Source of the DNA: Zipacnadum sp036504235
Lineage (GTDB): Bacteria > Armatimonadota > Zipacnadia > Zipacnadales > Zipacnadaceae
Length of the DNA: 64,000 nt
Direction: 5' to 3'
NCBI GenBank assembly: GCA_036504235.1
Contig: DASXVN010000021.1
Location: 1 to 64,000, forward strand
The position numbers were made by a program, and so were the translations under genes. Of this stretch, positions 52,113 through 61,224 are shown piece after piece (position 1 is the stretch's first letter; each line of letters opens with the position of its first letter). A model generated the notes under the pieces. The model had not been told where the DNA came from. It ran no database searches and saw only the letters and a program-made list of their open reading frames with translations.

Positions 52113-53918
52113 ATGCAACTCGATCAACTCGGGGACAAACTGACTCTGACCGCCGCGGCCTATGTTCTGGAATGGTGCGCGGCCGACCCCTGGTTCTGCG
52201 ACGTGACCGCCGACGGGTTCACCTGGCGACTGTGCCTGGCCGCCGGGGTGCACCAGCCGGAGGCGCTCGACGCGGTGGGGGTGCCCTCCCTCGCCGGGGC
52301 CGAGACCGGCGCGGCGGAGACCGAACTGCGCTTCTCGCTGAGCTCCAGCCTGTGGCAGGAGCTGCTGCTGGTCGTGCGCTGCCGCGAGCAAGACCTGGAC
52401 CTCCAGGCGGTCGTGAGCGGCGCGGGCGAGATTGAGCGCGTCTCGCTGCTGGAGGGGGTCATCCCCGAGAAACTGCCGCATCCGCGCTCGACCATGGTCG
52501 GTCTGGGCCGCACCCCTCGCCCCCTGGAGGCCTACGCGATCGCCTCCCCGGCGCGGCACCAGACGGTATTCTGCCCGCAGCCGGAGTCGTACCACCGGCC
52601 CCAGCGGCCCTTCTGGGAAGATGGACTGGTCACCGCCGCTTGCACCTTTGGGCCCGACACCTTCAACACCTACTTCTCGCCGGGCATCTTCTGCTTCGTG
52701 CTGGGCGACGCCGCGGAGGAGCATTTCTGCGCCGTGGGCGTAGTCGCGCCGCCGGGCGAGAACCGCTACCACAGCTTCCGCTACCATGGCGGGGAGAGCT
52801 TCGGCTTCACGCTGGAGTATGACGGCATGACCGCGGTCAGCGGGCGCTGGGAGTCCCCGCGGCTGCTCCTGGGCTGGGCGCGCGACCACGAGGCGGCGCT
52901 GTGCGGCTACGTGGGCGACCTCTACGATCGGGGCTACGCGCGGCATCCGCAGGGCCGGGGGCCGGCGTGGTGGCGCGAGCCGATCTTCTGTGGCTGGGGG
53001 CAGCAGGAGCACTGGAGCCGCTTCGGCGAGCGCGGCGGGAAGCTGGACTTCTCGACCGGCACGGCCGCCCCAGGAGCCGCCGACCTGGCCACGGAGGCCT
53101 CCTACCGGGAGATGGTGCGGCGGCTGGCGGAGGCCGATCTGCCCTACGGCACACTGATCATTGACGACCGCTGGGGGCTTTCCGAGGCGCTGCCCGAGGT
53201 GGACCCGGCCAAGTGGGACGACCTGCGCAGCTTTATCCGCGAGTTGCACGTCCGGGGCAAGAAAGTGCTGCTGTGGATGTCCTGCTGGTCTACCTTCGGC
53301 ACGCCGGAGCCGTACCTGATGCGCCGCGCGGAGGGCCTGAAACCGGCGGTGGACCCCACCGCGCCGGGGTTCGCGGAGGCGCTGACCGCGCGGATCACCG
53401 AGCTGATCAGCCCGGACGGCTACGACGCGGACGGCTTCAAGCTGGACTTCACCGGCGACCTGCCGCGCGGGCATGGCTACCGCCCGCACCAGCCGCTGTG
53501 GGGCGTGGAGTTGCTGCGCTACTACGTGGAGATCATCCACCGGGCGATGAAAGCCGCCAAGCCCGACGCGATGCTGGAGACCCAGTGCGCCAATCCCTAC
53601 TTCGCCGAGGTCACCGACGTGCTGCGGCTCAACGATATCTTCTTTGAAACGTTGGAGGTCAACGAGCCGATGGCCTTCCGCGCACGGATGGCCGCCATAG
53701 CCTGCCCGGAGTGGCCGCTGGACTGCGACAACGACCCCTTCGCGGACCGCGAGTCGTGGCTGAGCTACCTGCGGCTGCAGCCGGACCTGGGCATCCCCTC
53801 GCTGTACACGATCACCGACATGTCCTGGTCCGCCTCCGGCCAGGAGGTCCGACCGGAGGACCTGGCCGAGATCCGCGAACTCTGGCAGCAGTACCGCCGC
53901 GACCAGGGGCTGGGCTAG
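52113..53918 (+). CDS. clan GH-D (GH36-like) glycoside hydrolase
   Basis: The 601-aa product has an N-terminal beta-sandwich (to about 280) and a TIM barrel from about 300. Barrel signatures are IIDDRWGL near 350, VLLWMSCWST, and DGFKLDFTGD. In the last, K-x-D places the nucleophile Asp at D445, as in alpha-galactosidases and other GH-D/GH31-clan enzymes. A later CDNDPF may supply the acid/base Asp. The likely substrate is an alpha-linked hexose, but the family number within the clan is not certain. No signal peptide is seen, unlike most neighbours, so it probably acts in the cytoplasm. The ribosome site is AAAGGTGAAG. It is divergent from the family-X operon. Confidence 0.83.
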   Translation: MQLDQLGDKLTLTAAAYVLEWCAADPWFCDVTADGFTWRLCLAAGVHQPEALDAVGVPSLAGAETGAAETELRFSLSSSLWQELLLVVRCREQDLDLQAVVSGAGEIERVSLLEGVIPEKLPHPRSTMVGLGRTPRPLEAYAIASPARHQTVFCPQPESYHRPQRPFWEDGLVTAACTFGPDTFNTYFSPGIFCFVLGDAAEEHFCAVGVVAPPGENRYHSFRYHGGESFGFTLEYDGMTAVSGRWESPRLLLGWARDHEAALCGYVGDLYDRGYARHPQGRGPAWWREPIFCGWGQQEHWSRFGERGGKLDFSTGTAAPGAADLATEASYREMVRRLAEADLPYGTLIIDDRWGLSEALPEVDPAKWDDLRSFIRELHVRGKKVLLWMSCWSTFGTPEPYLMRRAEGLKPAVDPTAPGFAEALTARITELISPDGYDADGFKLDFTGDLPRGHGYRPHQPLWGVELLRYYVEIIHRAMKAAKPDAMLETQCANPYFAEVTDVLRLNDIFFETLEVNEPMAFRARMAAIACPEWPLDCDNDPFADRESWLSYLRLQPDLGIPSLYTITDMSWSASGQEVRPEDLAEIRELWQQYRRDQGLG

Positions 53919-53930
53919 GGCGCGGTTCCC

Positions 53931-54049
53931 TGTAGGGGCGGAAGTTGCCCGGTCCGCCGGGCAATCTCCGCCCGCGTCCAGCGAGAACCGGGGCTTAGCG
54001 GCAGCCGCGGGCAGAGATTCGGCGCGGACGCCGAACTTCCGCCCCTACG
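53931..54049. repeat. palindromic intergenic repeat, copy D
   Basis: The left half (53931-53976) starts TGTAGGGGCGGAAGTTGCCC and ends CTCCGCCCGCG; the right half (54006-54049) is inverted, CGCGGGCAGAGATTCGG to CTTCCGCCCCTACG, with one change in the inner arm. A 29-base spacer separates them. The two stem tips (GCCCGGTCCGCCGGGC and CGGCGCGGACGCCG) mirror those of copy B but in exchanged order. It fills the gap between the GH-D gene and the convergent SGNH gene at 54110. Confidence 0.88.
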
Positions 54050-54109
54050 CGGAAACGGCTGCCTGCTCGGCCGCGAGAGGAATCTGACGCAGCCCTTGCC
54101 GACCGAGCA

Positions 54110-55843
54110 CTAGGGCGCGGCCGGCGGGCTGAGCGGGTTAGCGAACTTCACGTCGCGACTGTCGCCGAGCAAGGCCAGCGACAGGTGGTTGCCCTGGCTG
54201 CCGGACTCCTGCTTGATCAGCAGGTCGTTCCAGCCCGCCCGCAGATCGAGTTCCAGCCGCATCGGGGTCCGGCCGCCGCCGTGGGGGCTGTCAAGGACCT
54301 TGACCAGTTGGCCGTTGAGCCAGAGCTTGGCGTAGTAGTCCACCGTGAAGCGCACCGCGCGCGTCCCGGCCTGCGGTACCCACAGGCGCAGGGCGGCGTA
54401 GTTGCGACCCAGGAACGGCGCCCCCGTCAGCTTGCCGAAGTCCACCCAGCGGTCCTCGCCGGGTGCGACCTGCCACCGCCGCGTCTGGCCCTCGTAGGTC
54501 AGCGGCGCGGCGGTGATACCGGCGAAGCTCTGCACCGCGGCCTCCGGCGGATAGACGGTGTTGCGGAAGGCGTCGCTGGGGTACTGGGTCGGCGCGTTGG
54601 TGGTGTCGCCGAAGGGCCCGATCCAGGCCCAGGCGCTGGCCGGCACCGCGCGCAACTCCCAGCCCAGCAGCTCCGCGGCGGTATGCAGGCCGGCGGGGGC
54701 GAGCGCGTGCGCCGCGCCGGTTTCCCCGGCCAGCAGCAGGAAGCCGAGCCGCACCGGGCGGTAGTCCTGCGCGGGGTAGGCCAAGGTCAGCGTATGCTCG
54801 CAGGCCGGCAGGTCGCGGGCCAGGATGGTGTAGTTGTAGCCCCGGCGGTCGCTGGAGAGAATCTCCACCGGCTCTCCGCCGTCCACGCTGGCGAAGCACA
54901 CCCCGTAGTCCTCACTCATCGCGTAAAACAGGCCCACGGTCGTGCCGCGGAAGGGGATGGTCATGGTGACGCCGGGCTTCTGCGGCATGACCACGGTCTG
55001 GAAGAACATATTCCACCACTCGGGGAGCGGGTTGTCCAGCTTCCAGCCCGCCTGCGGCCAGAGGGTCTGGAGATGCGCGTCGAGCAGCAGTGGCGGCGCG
55101 CTGAGCGGCCGGGGGAGGCGCGGCCGGTCCACCGGCAGTACCGGGTGCGCCTCGCGGGCCAGCTTGCGGGCCTCGCGCCGGGCGGCGTCCACGTAGGGCT
55201 GCAGGCGCTCGCCCAGGATCTTGCCATAGAAGGCCTGACCGGCCTCGGCCAGATGCACATCATCGCTGAACAACGTCTTCCAGTCCAGGTTGCCCGCGGC
55301 CAGGTACTCCTTCGCCGCTTGGTCAAGGTTCACGTCGAGCAGGCCGTAATGCGCGGCTACGCGCTGGTGGCGAGCGATATGGCCCCCTTTGCGGCTGGCG
55401 GCCTCGACGAAGAAGATCGCGGGCGGGTCCGGTAGCTGCTTGAGGCGGACCACCAGGGTCTCCATCGTGCGGATCGCGGCCTCGTCGGTCGTGCCGGTGT
55501 CATTCACCGCGCACTCCAGGAACACCAGATTCGGCTGGTAGGCGATCACGTCCCGCTCCAGGCGGTAGACCGCCCACTCGCTGCCGGTGGCGCTCATCCC
55601 GGCGTTATGGGTGTAGACGGTGCTCTTTGGGAACTGCTCCCGCAGCCAGGCGCCAATCCAGAGATTCTCCCCGGCGCTCTGCGTGATGGAGCCGCCGACC
55701 CCGACCACCCGCAGGGGTTGCCCCAGGTGCGCCCGGACGAACACGGGCAGCAGGTCGCCGCCGACCGCGGGGGCGGCTTGAGCTGATTGGTGAGTGACGA
55801 ACAGAGCGGCCAGCAGGCCGCCGATGAACAGTAGCTGACGCAT
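54110..55843 (-). CDS. exported SGNH hydrolase with C-terminal galactose-binding-like domain
   Basis: The 577-aa product has a Sec signal (LLFIGGLLAALFVTHQSAQA). SGNH features are VVGVGGSITQSAG with the nucleophile S52, NAGMSATGS, a block III ECAVNDTGT and a block V DDVHLAEAG near residue 200. A central beta-rich region precedes a jelly roll at about 470-560 (KLWLNGQLVKVL, DLRAGWNDLLIKQES). The enzyme likely removes acyl groups from an external glycan, with the jelly roll binding sugar. ATG 55843 follows CGGAGGAA. The gene is divergent from the family-X gene at 55972, with 128 bases between, and convergent with the GH-D gene. Confidence 0.86.
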   Translation of the reverse strand: MRQLLFIGGLLAALFVTHQSAQAAPAVGGDLLPVFVRAHLGQPLRVVGVGGSITQSAGENLWIGAWLREQFPKSTVYTHNAGMSATGSEWAVYRLERDVIAYQPNLVFLECAVNDTGTTDEAAIRTMETLVVRLKQLPDPPAIFFVEAASRKGGHIARHQRVAAHYGLLDVNLDQAAKEYLAAGNLDWKTLFSDDVHLAEAGQAFYGKILGERLQPYVDAARREARKLAREAHPVLPVDRPRLPRPLSAPPLLLDAHLQTLWPQAGWKLDNPLPEWWNMFFQTVVMPQKPGVTMTIPFRGTTVGLFYAMSEDYGVCFASVDGGEPVEILSSDRRGYNYTILARDLPACEHTLTLAYPAQDYRPVRLGFLLLAGETGAAHALAPAGLHTAAELLGWELRAVPASAWAWIGPFGDTTNAPTQYPSDAFRNTVYPPEAAVQSFAGITAAPLTYEGQTRRWQVAPGEDRWVDFGKLTGAPFLGRNYAALRLWVPQAGTRAVRFTVDYYAKLWLNGQLVKVLDSPHGGGRTPMRLELDLRAGWNDLLIKQESGSQGNHLSLALLGDSRDVKFANPLSPPAAP

Positions 55844-55971
55844 AGTGAGTTCCTCCGGCGCATGTTTCCCACGCCAAGCCGCCCGGACCTGCAAAGGGTT
55901 TTTCGATGGCCAGGAGGAACGACCAAAGGTACGTCTTGTCCCTCATCTTCAGCCCAAGGAGCGCACTGTTC

Positions 55972-58900
55972 ATGGTCCGATTATCTGCCATGTTGCGGAG
56001 TCTCGTCAGCCGTATCCGCCCGCTTAGCGGAGCCGCCCTGCTCTTGCTTCCCCTGCTGGCCGCCGGTCCCCTGGCCGCGCAGACGCCGCTGGTGCTGGGC
56101 CTCAGCTACGGGCGCGCCCTGGTGCGCGACGTGGAATTCCAGCAATATGACCGCGTGATTCCCGTCTACAAGCAGAACGGGATTCAGGCTTCGCTGTTCG
56201 AGTACAGCGTCTTGCAGAACCCCGGGAACACTGAGGAGTCCATCTACCAGTCCCTCAAAGGCTACCAGGTGGTGCGCCTGCACACCCCCAACGAGGGCAT
56301 CTATCGCGTGACTCCGGAAATGGAGGCGCACGCGAAGATCGCCGGCGCGGCCCTGCTGCGCTACGTGCAGGACGGCGGCGGCCTGCTGCTGCAGCCCGAG
56401 CCGGTGCGCTACGCCAACTCCGAGGACGAGAAGTACTGGAACCTGGTGCTGGCGCCGCTGGGCCTGCAGATTCTCCACGAGGGGATCTACGACCCCACCC
56501 GCAACTTCGAGGCCGGCGCGGTGGGCCGGATTCGCTTCTGGATCACCCGCAACGTCACCCCCCACCCGGTCACCGCCGAGGTCAAGACGCTCTGCCTGCC
56601 GCAGACCTTCATGTCGATGCCGGGCGTCGCGGCGATGCAGTACAGCCCGGAGTGGCAGGTCGTCGTGCGGGGCGAGAAGGAAGCCGCCAGCTATACGACC
56701 GGCCCCGACAACAACGCGCGCTTCGAGACGCCGGGGAGCTATCCCCAGGCGCCGCCGGTGCTGGCGGTGCGGGAGCTGGGCAAGGGCCGGGTGGCCTGTC
56801 TGCCCGTGGCCACCATCTACACCGGAGCCAACTATCTCAACCCGGTCTGGGAGAACACCTTCGAGACCGCCGGCGACCGGGTGAACGGGACTCCCAGCGA
56901 CGGGCTCAAGCTGGTCATGAATCTCTACCACTGGCTGGGCTCGCCCGCCGCGGCGGACCCGACCTTTGGCACCCATAAGATTCCGCCCTACCAGCCGGCG
57001 CAGTACCCGCCCACGGTGAACTGGGACACCACCAACTTCAGCGCCGTGCCCACCAGCGAAGTGCGCGGAGTTTTCGGCCTGCATTCCGCCTATAGCGATG
57101 GTAAGGGCACGGTGGCCCAGTACGCCGCCTCCGCCCAAGCTGCCGGGCTGGGCTTCATCGTCTTTTCTGACCCCCTGGAGAAGCTGACGGAGCAGAAGCT
57201 GGCGGCGCTGAAGGCCGACTGCGCCGCGGCCAGTTCGGCGGGTGCGTTCTACGCCTGCCCCGGCATTGAGTTCACCGACGGCATCGGCAATCGCTGGCTC
57301 CTCTGGGGCGAGAAGATCGCCTGGCCGGAGGCTACTTTCAAGGACAAGATCTGGACCTACACCCAGTGGGACGGTCAACGGATCCACTTCTACGGCGAGT
57401 ACATGGCCCAGTGCGGCTATCCGGGCAGCACCCTGCTGGATTACAAGCAACTGCGCGCCAACGGGGCGCACGCCGAGAACCTGTGGTGGTTCTACCACTG
57501 CGTTCCCTATGCCTACGACCAGGGCAAACTGGTGGCCGACAACACGCCGGACTACCTGTTCGCCCAGCGGGACCTGCGCATGCTCGCGCCGGTCTCCTTC
57601 ACCCGCGTCCTGAGCCCCGACCAGATCGCGCCGGCGGCGCAGCTTTGCTGGACCGCCTTCCGCAACCTCGCCCAGGCGCAGGAGAATCTCAACACGCGCT
57701 GCTCGCAGCCCTTCTGGGCGGCCAATGTCAGCGGCCAGTACCTCAGCCAGGGGCCGCAGATTCTCGCCTGGGACGTGATGAACAACCAGATGGAGAACAA
57801 CTACCTGATCACCCGCGGCTCCCAGCGGGTGCGGGCGCGTTTCGCGGTACACTCCGATGCCGGGATCGCCACGGTCATCGTCCATGACTCCGACCTGGGC
57901 GCGTTGCGCCGCTACGGGGGCGCGGGCGCGAAGGACCTGCAACGCGACTTCGAGATCGTCCAGGACAAGCAGCACAACCTGGTGTTGGAGGTCATTGACA
58001 CCCAGGGCCGCCACGCCTGGTCCACGATGATGCGCGTGTACAACTACAAGCAGGGCCTGTACCGCTGCGGCGACAACCTCAACATCCTGGGCTCGTGCAG
58101 CATGTGCTGGATTCCCGACCGCAACGGCATGGTCTCGATGGGCCGCTACTTCAACAACGGCGCCCAGTACTCCCTGGAGGGCGCCGACAGCGCCGGCCCG
58201 GTCTGCCCCACCCCGCAGTCGTGGGGCGAGGAGCAGGTGCATCTCCAGGGCGTCGGCGACTATCCCGCCAACGAGACCGTCAGCAAGCTGATGGACGTGA
58301 CGCTGGGCAGCTCCAACCTGCAAATCGTCAGCGAGCGGATGCAGTTCCGCTCCGAGACCTGGGACAATCCCAACCGGCCGGGGCCGGCTATCTCCACCGT
58401 GCCCAAGGATCTGGGCCCGCTGGAGTACTTCGAGCGCACCCACACCCTCTACTCGCCGGCGGATCGCGTAGACTTCTACACCATGTGGAACTTCGCCCGC
58501 CCCCGCGAGGGGACCCGCGACTATCAGGGCGCGCTCAACTGGCACGAGGGCGAGATTACCTTCAAGAAGGACTGCGTGCTGACCGGCGCGGTGCCGATCC
58601 CGCTGGTGCAGATGCGCTGCCCGGTGGACCTGCAGCGCCAGTGGGGCACGCTGCTGCTCGCCACCGAGCCCGAGTCCACCCGGGTGCTCTGGTACCGCGA
58701 CGCCCTGAAGCCGCCGTCCGCCCGCGGCCGCCTGCGCGCCGGCGGCTACCTCGCCAACATGACCACGCTGCTCGGCTACGAGGCCTTCCTGGCCCCGGAG
58801 GGCTCCGACTACGCCTATGAGGCCGGGCTGAACGAAGGGAACATGGGCGGCCGGGTCATCATTGGCCTGGGCCGCGAGGGGCAGGTCGTCAAGGCCGGCA

Positions 58901-59511
58901 CCGTCATGAAGTACCGCTTCGCCTTCGGCGAATTCGCTGACCCGGTCGCGGGCAGCGCGAAGCTGGAGGACACCGTGCGCGCCTTTAACCTGGGCGGCGG
59001 GCAGGCGGGCTATCCGGTGGCGATGAAGGTCGGCGCCGCCGCCGACGCGCTGTTCTTCTTCACCGCGCAGGCCGCGGGCAACGAGGCCGTCTTCACCCTG
59101 GGGCCGCGCGCCACGATGATTGATCTGCCGATCCGCGTGCGGGGCCTGCAGGACAACGGCTGCGCCGCGGTATTCAGCACCAAGCGGCCCTGGCTACGGT
59201 TCGTCTCCGTCGTGGGCGACACCGCCTATTTCCAGGAGCCGATCGAGAAGGCCAATGAGATGTGGGTGGGCAATGTCTTCGTCTGCGACAACCCCGCCGT
59301 GAAGCTGACGCTGATCGTGGACGGCCAGACGCCCGGCGCCAAGCCCCGGCTGGAGGTCCACAACCCGACCGATAAGGCCCTCACCGTGACCGTGCGCTCG
59401 CCGCAGCACACGCCGACCTTCGGGGGAATCACCGCACCGGTGACCCTCCCCGCCGGCGACAGCGTGCGCCTGGTGGTGGAGGGCCAGACTCTGGTTCCTG
59501 CCGGGGGGTAG
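55972..59511 (+). CDS. giant exported protein, family X member 3 (best-preserved PHP-like segment)
   Basis: The 1179-aa product has an N-terminal signal (residues about 20-38, GAALLLLPLLAAGPLAAQ). ATG 55972 follows AAGGAGCG; ATG 55990 is an alternative and 55906 is unlikely. The GATase-like domain spans about 40-340 (GYQVVRLHTPN, YVQDGGGLLLQPEP). The PHP-like segment near 365 reads VFGLHSAYSDGKGTVAQ, AAGLGFIVFSDPLE and YACPGIEFTD; it keeps one His and one Asp of the usual HxH and TDH motifs, more than members 1 and 2. The end carries LEVHNPTDKALTV. It leads a tight operon with an unknown cytoplasmic protein, an amidohydrolase and a secreted lectin-like protein. Catalysis is doubtful but cannot be excluded. 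Confidence 0.77.
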   Translation: MVRLSAMLRSLVSRIRPLSGAALLLLPLLAAGPLAAQTPLVLGLSYGRALVRDVEFQQYDRVIPVYKQNGIQASLFEYSVLQNPGNTEESIYQSLKGYQVVRLHTPNEGIYRVTPEMEAHAKIAGAALLRYVQDGGGLLLQPEPVRYANSEDEKYWNLVLAPLGLQILHEGIYDPTRNFEAGAVGRIRFWITRNVTPHPVTAEVKTLCLPQTFMSMPGVAAMQYSPEWQVVVRGEKEAASYTTGPDNNARFETPGSYPQAPPVLAVRELGKGRVACLPVATIYTGANYLNPVWENTFETAGDRVNGTPSDGLKLVMNLYHWLGSPAAADPTFGTHKIPPYQPAQYPPTVNWDTTNFSAVPTSEVRGVFGLHSAYSDGKGTVAQYAASAQAAGLGFIVFSDPLEKLTEQKLAALKADCAAASSAGAFYACPGIEFTDGIGNRWLLWGEKIAWPEATFKDKIWTYTQWDGQRIHFYGEYMAQCGYPGSTLLDYKQLRANGAHAENLWWFYHCVPYAYDQGKLVADNTPDYLFAQRDLRMLAPVSFTRVLSPDQIAPAAQLCWTAFRNLAQAQENLNTRCSQPFWAANVSGQYLSQGPQILAWDVMNNQMENNYLITRGSQRVRARFAVHSDAGIATVIVHDSDLGALRRYGGAGAKDLQRDFEIVQDKQHNLVLEVIDTQGRHAWSTMMRVYNYKQGLYRCGDNLNILGSCSMCWIPDRNGMVSMGRYFNNGAQYSLEGADSAGPVCPTPQSWGEEQVHLQGVGDYPANETVSKLMDVTLGSSNLQIVSERMQFRSETWDNPNRPGPAISTVPKDLGPLEYFERTHTLYSPADRVDFYTMWNFARPREGTRDYQGALNWHEGEITFKKDCVLTGAVPIPLVQMRCPVDLQRQWGTLLLATEPESTRVLWYRDALKPPSARGRLRAGGYLANMTTLLGYEAFLAPEGSDYAYEAGLNEGNMGGRVIIGLGREGQVVKAGTVMKYRFAFGEFADPVAGSAKLEDTVRAFNLGGGQAGYPVAMKVGAAADALFFFTAQAAGNEAVFTLGPRATMIDLPIRVRGLQDNGCAAVFSTKRPWLRFVSVVGDTAYFQEPIEKANEMWVGNVFVCDNPAVKLTLIVDGQTPGAKPRLEVHNPTDKALTVTVRSPQHTPTFGGITAPVTLPAGDSVRLVVEGQTLVPAGG

Positions 59512-59515
59512 ACAC

Positions 59516-60385
59516 ATGGCCGACGACGATCCGCGCCTGCGGCCCCGGACCGGGGCGACGCTGCTGCGCCTGCGGCAGGGGCACCTGGACATCGAGGTGT
59601 TCCCGCCGCTGCTGATGAAGCTCGCCGGCCTCTACCGGCCGGACGCCGCGCGCGTCTGCGCCGAGGGCAGCGGGATTCTGCTCGACAACCTGGACCCGAC
59701 GGCCCTGGAGGCGGTGGCCCGGGCGCTCCGGGAACACGGGGAGCCGTGTTTCGTGGTGCCCGCCGCGGCCCTGGTGCCGCTGCCCCCGGAGCACCCGGTG
59801 GCGCATGGGCAGATTCTGAAGGATGAGCTGGAGCTGCGCGACACCGCCGGCAAGCCGCACGGCGGCCCCTGGAACAAGGCGATTGTCCTGGCGCTGGGCG
59901 AGCTAGTGACGGAGACGCAGCAGGTCAAGCACCGGACGGGCAGCATCCTCAACGCGAAGATGGGATATGGCGCGATGATGGGGTCGGTCAGTGGCGGGCT
60001 GGCCCTGGGCGCCGTCCTGGGGGGAGTGGCGGCAGGCGGCGGGACGCGGGATACCGTCACCCACACCTCGCGCGATCTGACGCTCGATCTCGTCTTTCTC
60101 GAGGCGCCGCGCCGCTACCGGATCGAATCCGGGCACTTCGACTACAGCCTGCTTGGCGAGCAGCGCGCCGCCACCGGGGAAGCGAACCTGCGCACGCTGG
60201 CCCGCTGGTTCCTCTACACCGCGCCCCACATGGCCACCAACGTGGACCGGGAGCTACTCCTGGCCGGGCAGCGTCCGCCGCTGCCGCGCCTGCACGGACC
60301 GGGTTTTGACGGGATGGTGCGCTGGCTAATCAACCTGGTCCGCTTCCGCAAGGAGGCGGAGGCCGCCCGCGGCCAGACGGCCTGA
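59516..60385 (+). CDS. unrecognised 289-aa protein with Gly-rich hydrophobic segment
   Basis: I do not recognise a family. The protein has no signal peptide, a basic and leucine-rich N-terminal half, and a Gly/Ala-rich apolar stretch at about residues 148-178 (MGYGAMMGSVSGGLALGAVLGGVAAGGG, written here as two joined pieces MGYGAMMGSVSGG and LALGAVLGGVAAGGG). That stretch could be a membrane hairpin or a flexible hinge. The C-terminal part is rich in Arg and Leu. It starts 4 bases after the family-X stop and ends 4 bases before the amidohydrolase ATG, so it is clearly co-translated with them. The name of its role must wait for structure; a membrane-associated helper of the operon is one guess. 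Confidence 0.7.
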   Translation: MADDDPRLRPRTGATLLRLRQGHLDIEVFPPLLMKLAGLYRPDAARVCAEGSGILLDNLDPTALEAVARALREHGEPCFVVPAAALVPLPPEHPVAHGQILKDELELRDTAGKPHGGPWNKAIVLALGELVTETQQVKHRTGSILNAKMGYGAMMGSVSGGLALGAVLGGVAAGGGTRDTVTHTSRDLTLDLVFLEAPRRYRIESGHFDYSLLGEQRAATGEANLRTLARWFLYTAPHMATNVDRELLLAGQRPPLPRLHGPGFDGMVRWLINLVRFRKEAEAARGQTA

Positions 60386-60389
60386 TGAC

Positions 60390-61193
60390 ATGATTATTGA
60401 CTGCCATACCCACGCCTTCGCCGACAAGATCGCGGACCGCGCGGTCGCGCAACTCATCGAGTACTACGGCCTGTCCACGAGCTTGGGCGGGCGGCTGCCC
60501 GACCTGCTGAGCCATGCCGCCGCGGCGGGGGTGGACGCGCTGATCCTGCTAGTAGCCGCGACCCGGCCCGCCCAGGTCCGCCCGGCGCACGACTGGATTC
60601 TGTCGCTCCCCCCGGACGCCCCGGGAGCGCCACGCGTTATTCCTTTTGGCACCTTTCACCCCGGCGACCCCGACTGGCCCGCGGAGGTGGCCCGGCTGCG
60701 GGCGGCGGGGATTCGCGGGATCAAGCTGCATCCGGAGTTCCAGGGCCTAGACCTGGCCGACCCGCGCCTGGGGCCGTTTCTGGAGGAGATTCAGCGCGAT
60801 TTCCTCCTGCTGGTCCACGTGGGCGACCAGCATCCCGGCGCGGACCCGCTGAGCACCCCGGCCAAGGTGGCGCGCCTGCTGGACAACTTCCCCACCCTGC
60901 GCGTGATCGCCGCGCACCTCGGCGGATACTGCCTGTGGGAACAGGCCTGCGAGCACCTGGCTGGCCGCGAGGTGTACCTGGACACCTCCAGCGCGCTGCC
61001 CTACATTGACCCGGGGCTGCTGCGCCGGCTGGTCCGCCGTCACGATACCGAGCGGCTGCTGTTCGGCAGCGACTACCCGCTGCGCTCGGCGGCCGAGGAG
61101 CGCCGGGAACTGGAGCGGTTGGAGTGGTTGACGGAGCGCGAGCGGGAGCGGATACTGGGGGACAACGCCCGCCGCCTGCTGGGCCTGACCTGA
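60390..61193 (+). CDS. amidohydrolase-2 family metal-dependent hydrolase
   Basis: The 267-aa product opens MIIDCHTHAFADKI, with metal ligands H6 and H8. It continues with GIKLHPEFQGLDL, LLLVHVGDQHPG, VIAAHLGGYCLWEQ and LLFGSDYPL, the Asp-bearing final strand, and ends in the helix DNARRLLGL. This is the complete amidohydrolase-2 (PF04909) barrel, whose members decarboxylate or hydrolyse small acids and lactones. No signal peptide is present. It starts 4 bases after the preceding gene (TGATGAC-ATG). In this context a lactonase or sugar-acid hydrolase role is attractive but unproved. Confidence 0.9.
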   Translation: MIIDCHTHAFADKIADRAVAQLIEYYGLSTSLGGRLPDLLSHAAAAGVDALILLVAATRPAQVRPAHDWILSLPPDAPGAPRVIPFGTFHPGDPDWPAEVARLRAAGIRGIKLHPEFQGLDLADPRLGPFLEEIQRDFLLLVHVGDQHPGADPLSTPAKVARLLDNFPTLRVIAAHLGGYCLWEQACEHLAGREVYLDTSSALPYIDPGLLRRLVRRHDTERLLFGSDYPLRSAAEERRELERLEWLTERERERILGDNARRLLGLT

Positions 61194-61224
61194 GCTGACA
61201 ACCGGTCGCCGAAGGGACGCCACC

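Noticed and set aside
51951..53540. Extension of the family-X member 2 frame to 53540
   Set aside because: The added 530 residues are antisense to the GH-D glycosidase and lack motifs. ATG 51950 begins a signal peptide.
55981..58545. 854-codon antisense open frame inside family X member 3
   Set aside because: It is a shadow of GC-rich third positions; the plus frame has a signal peptide and paralogues.
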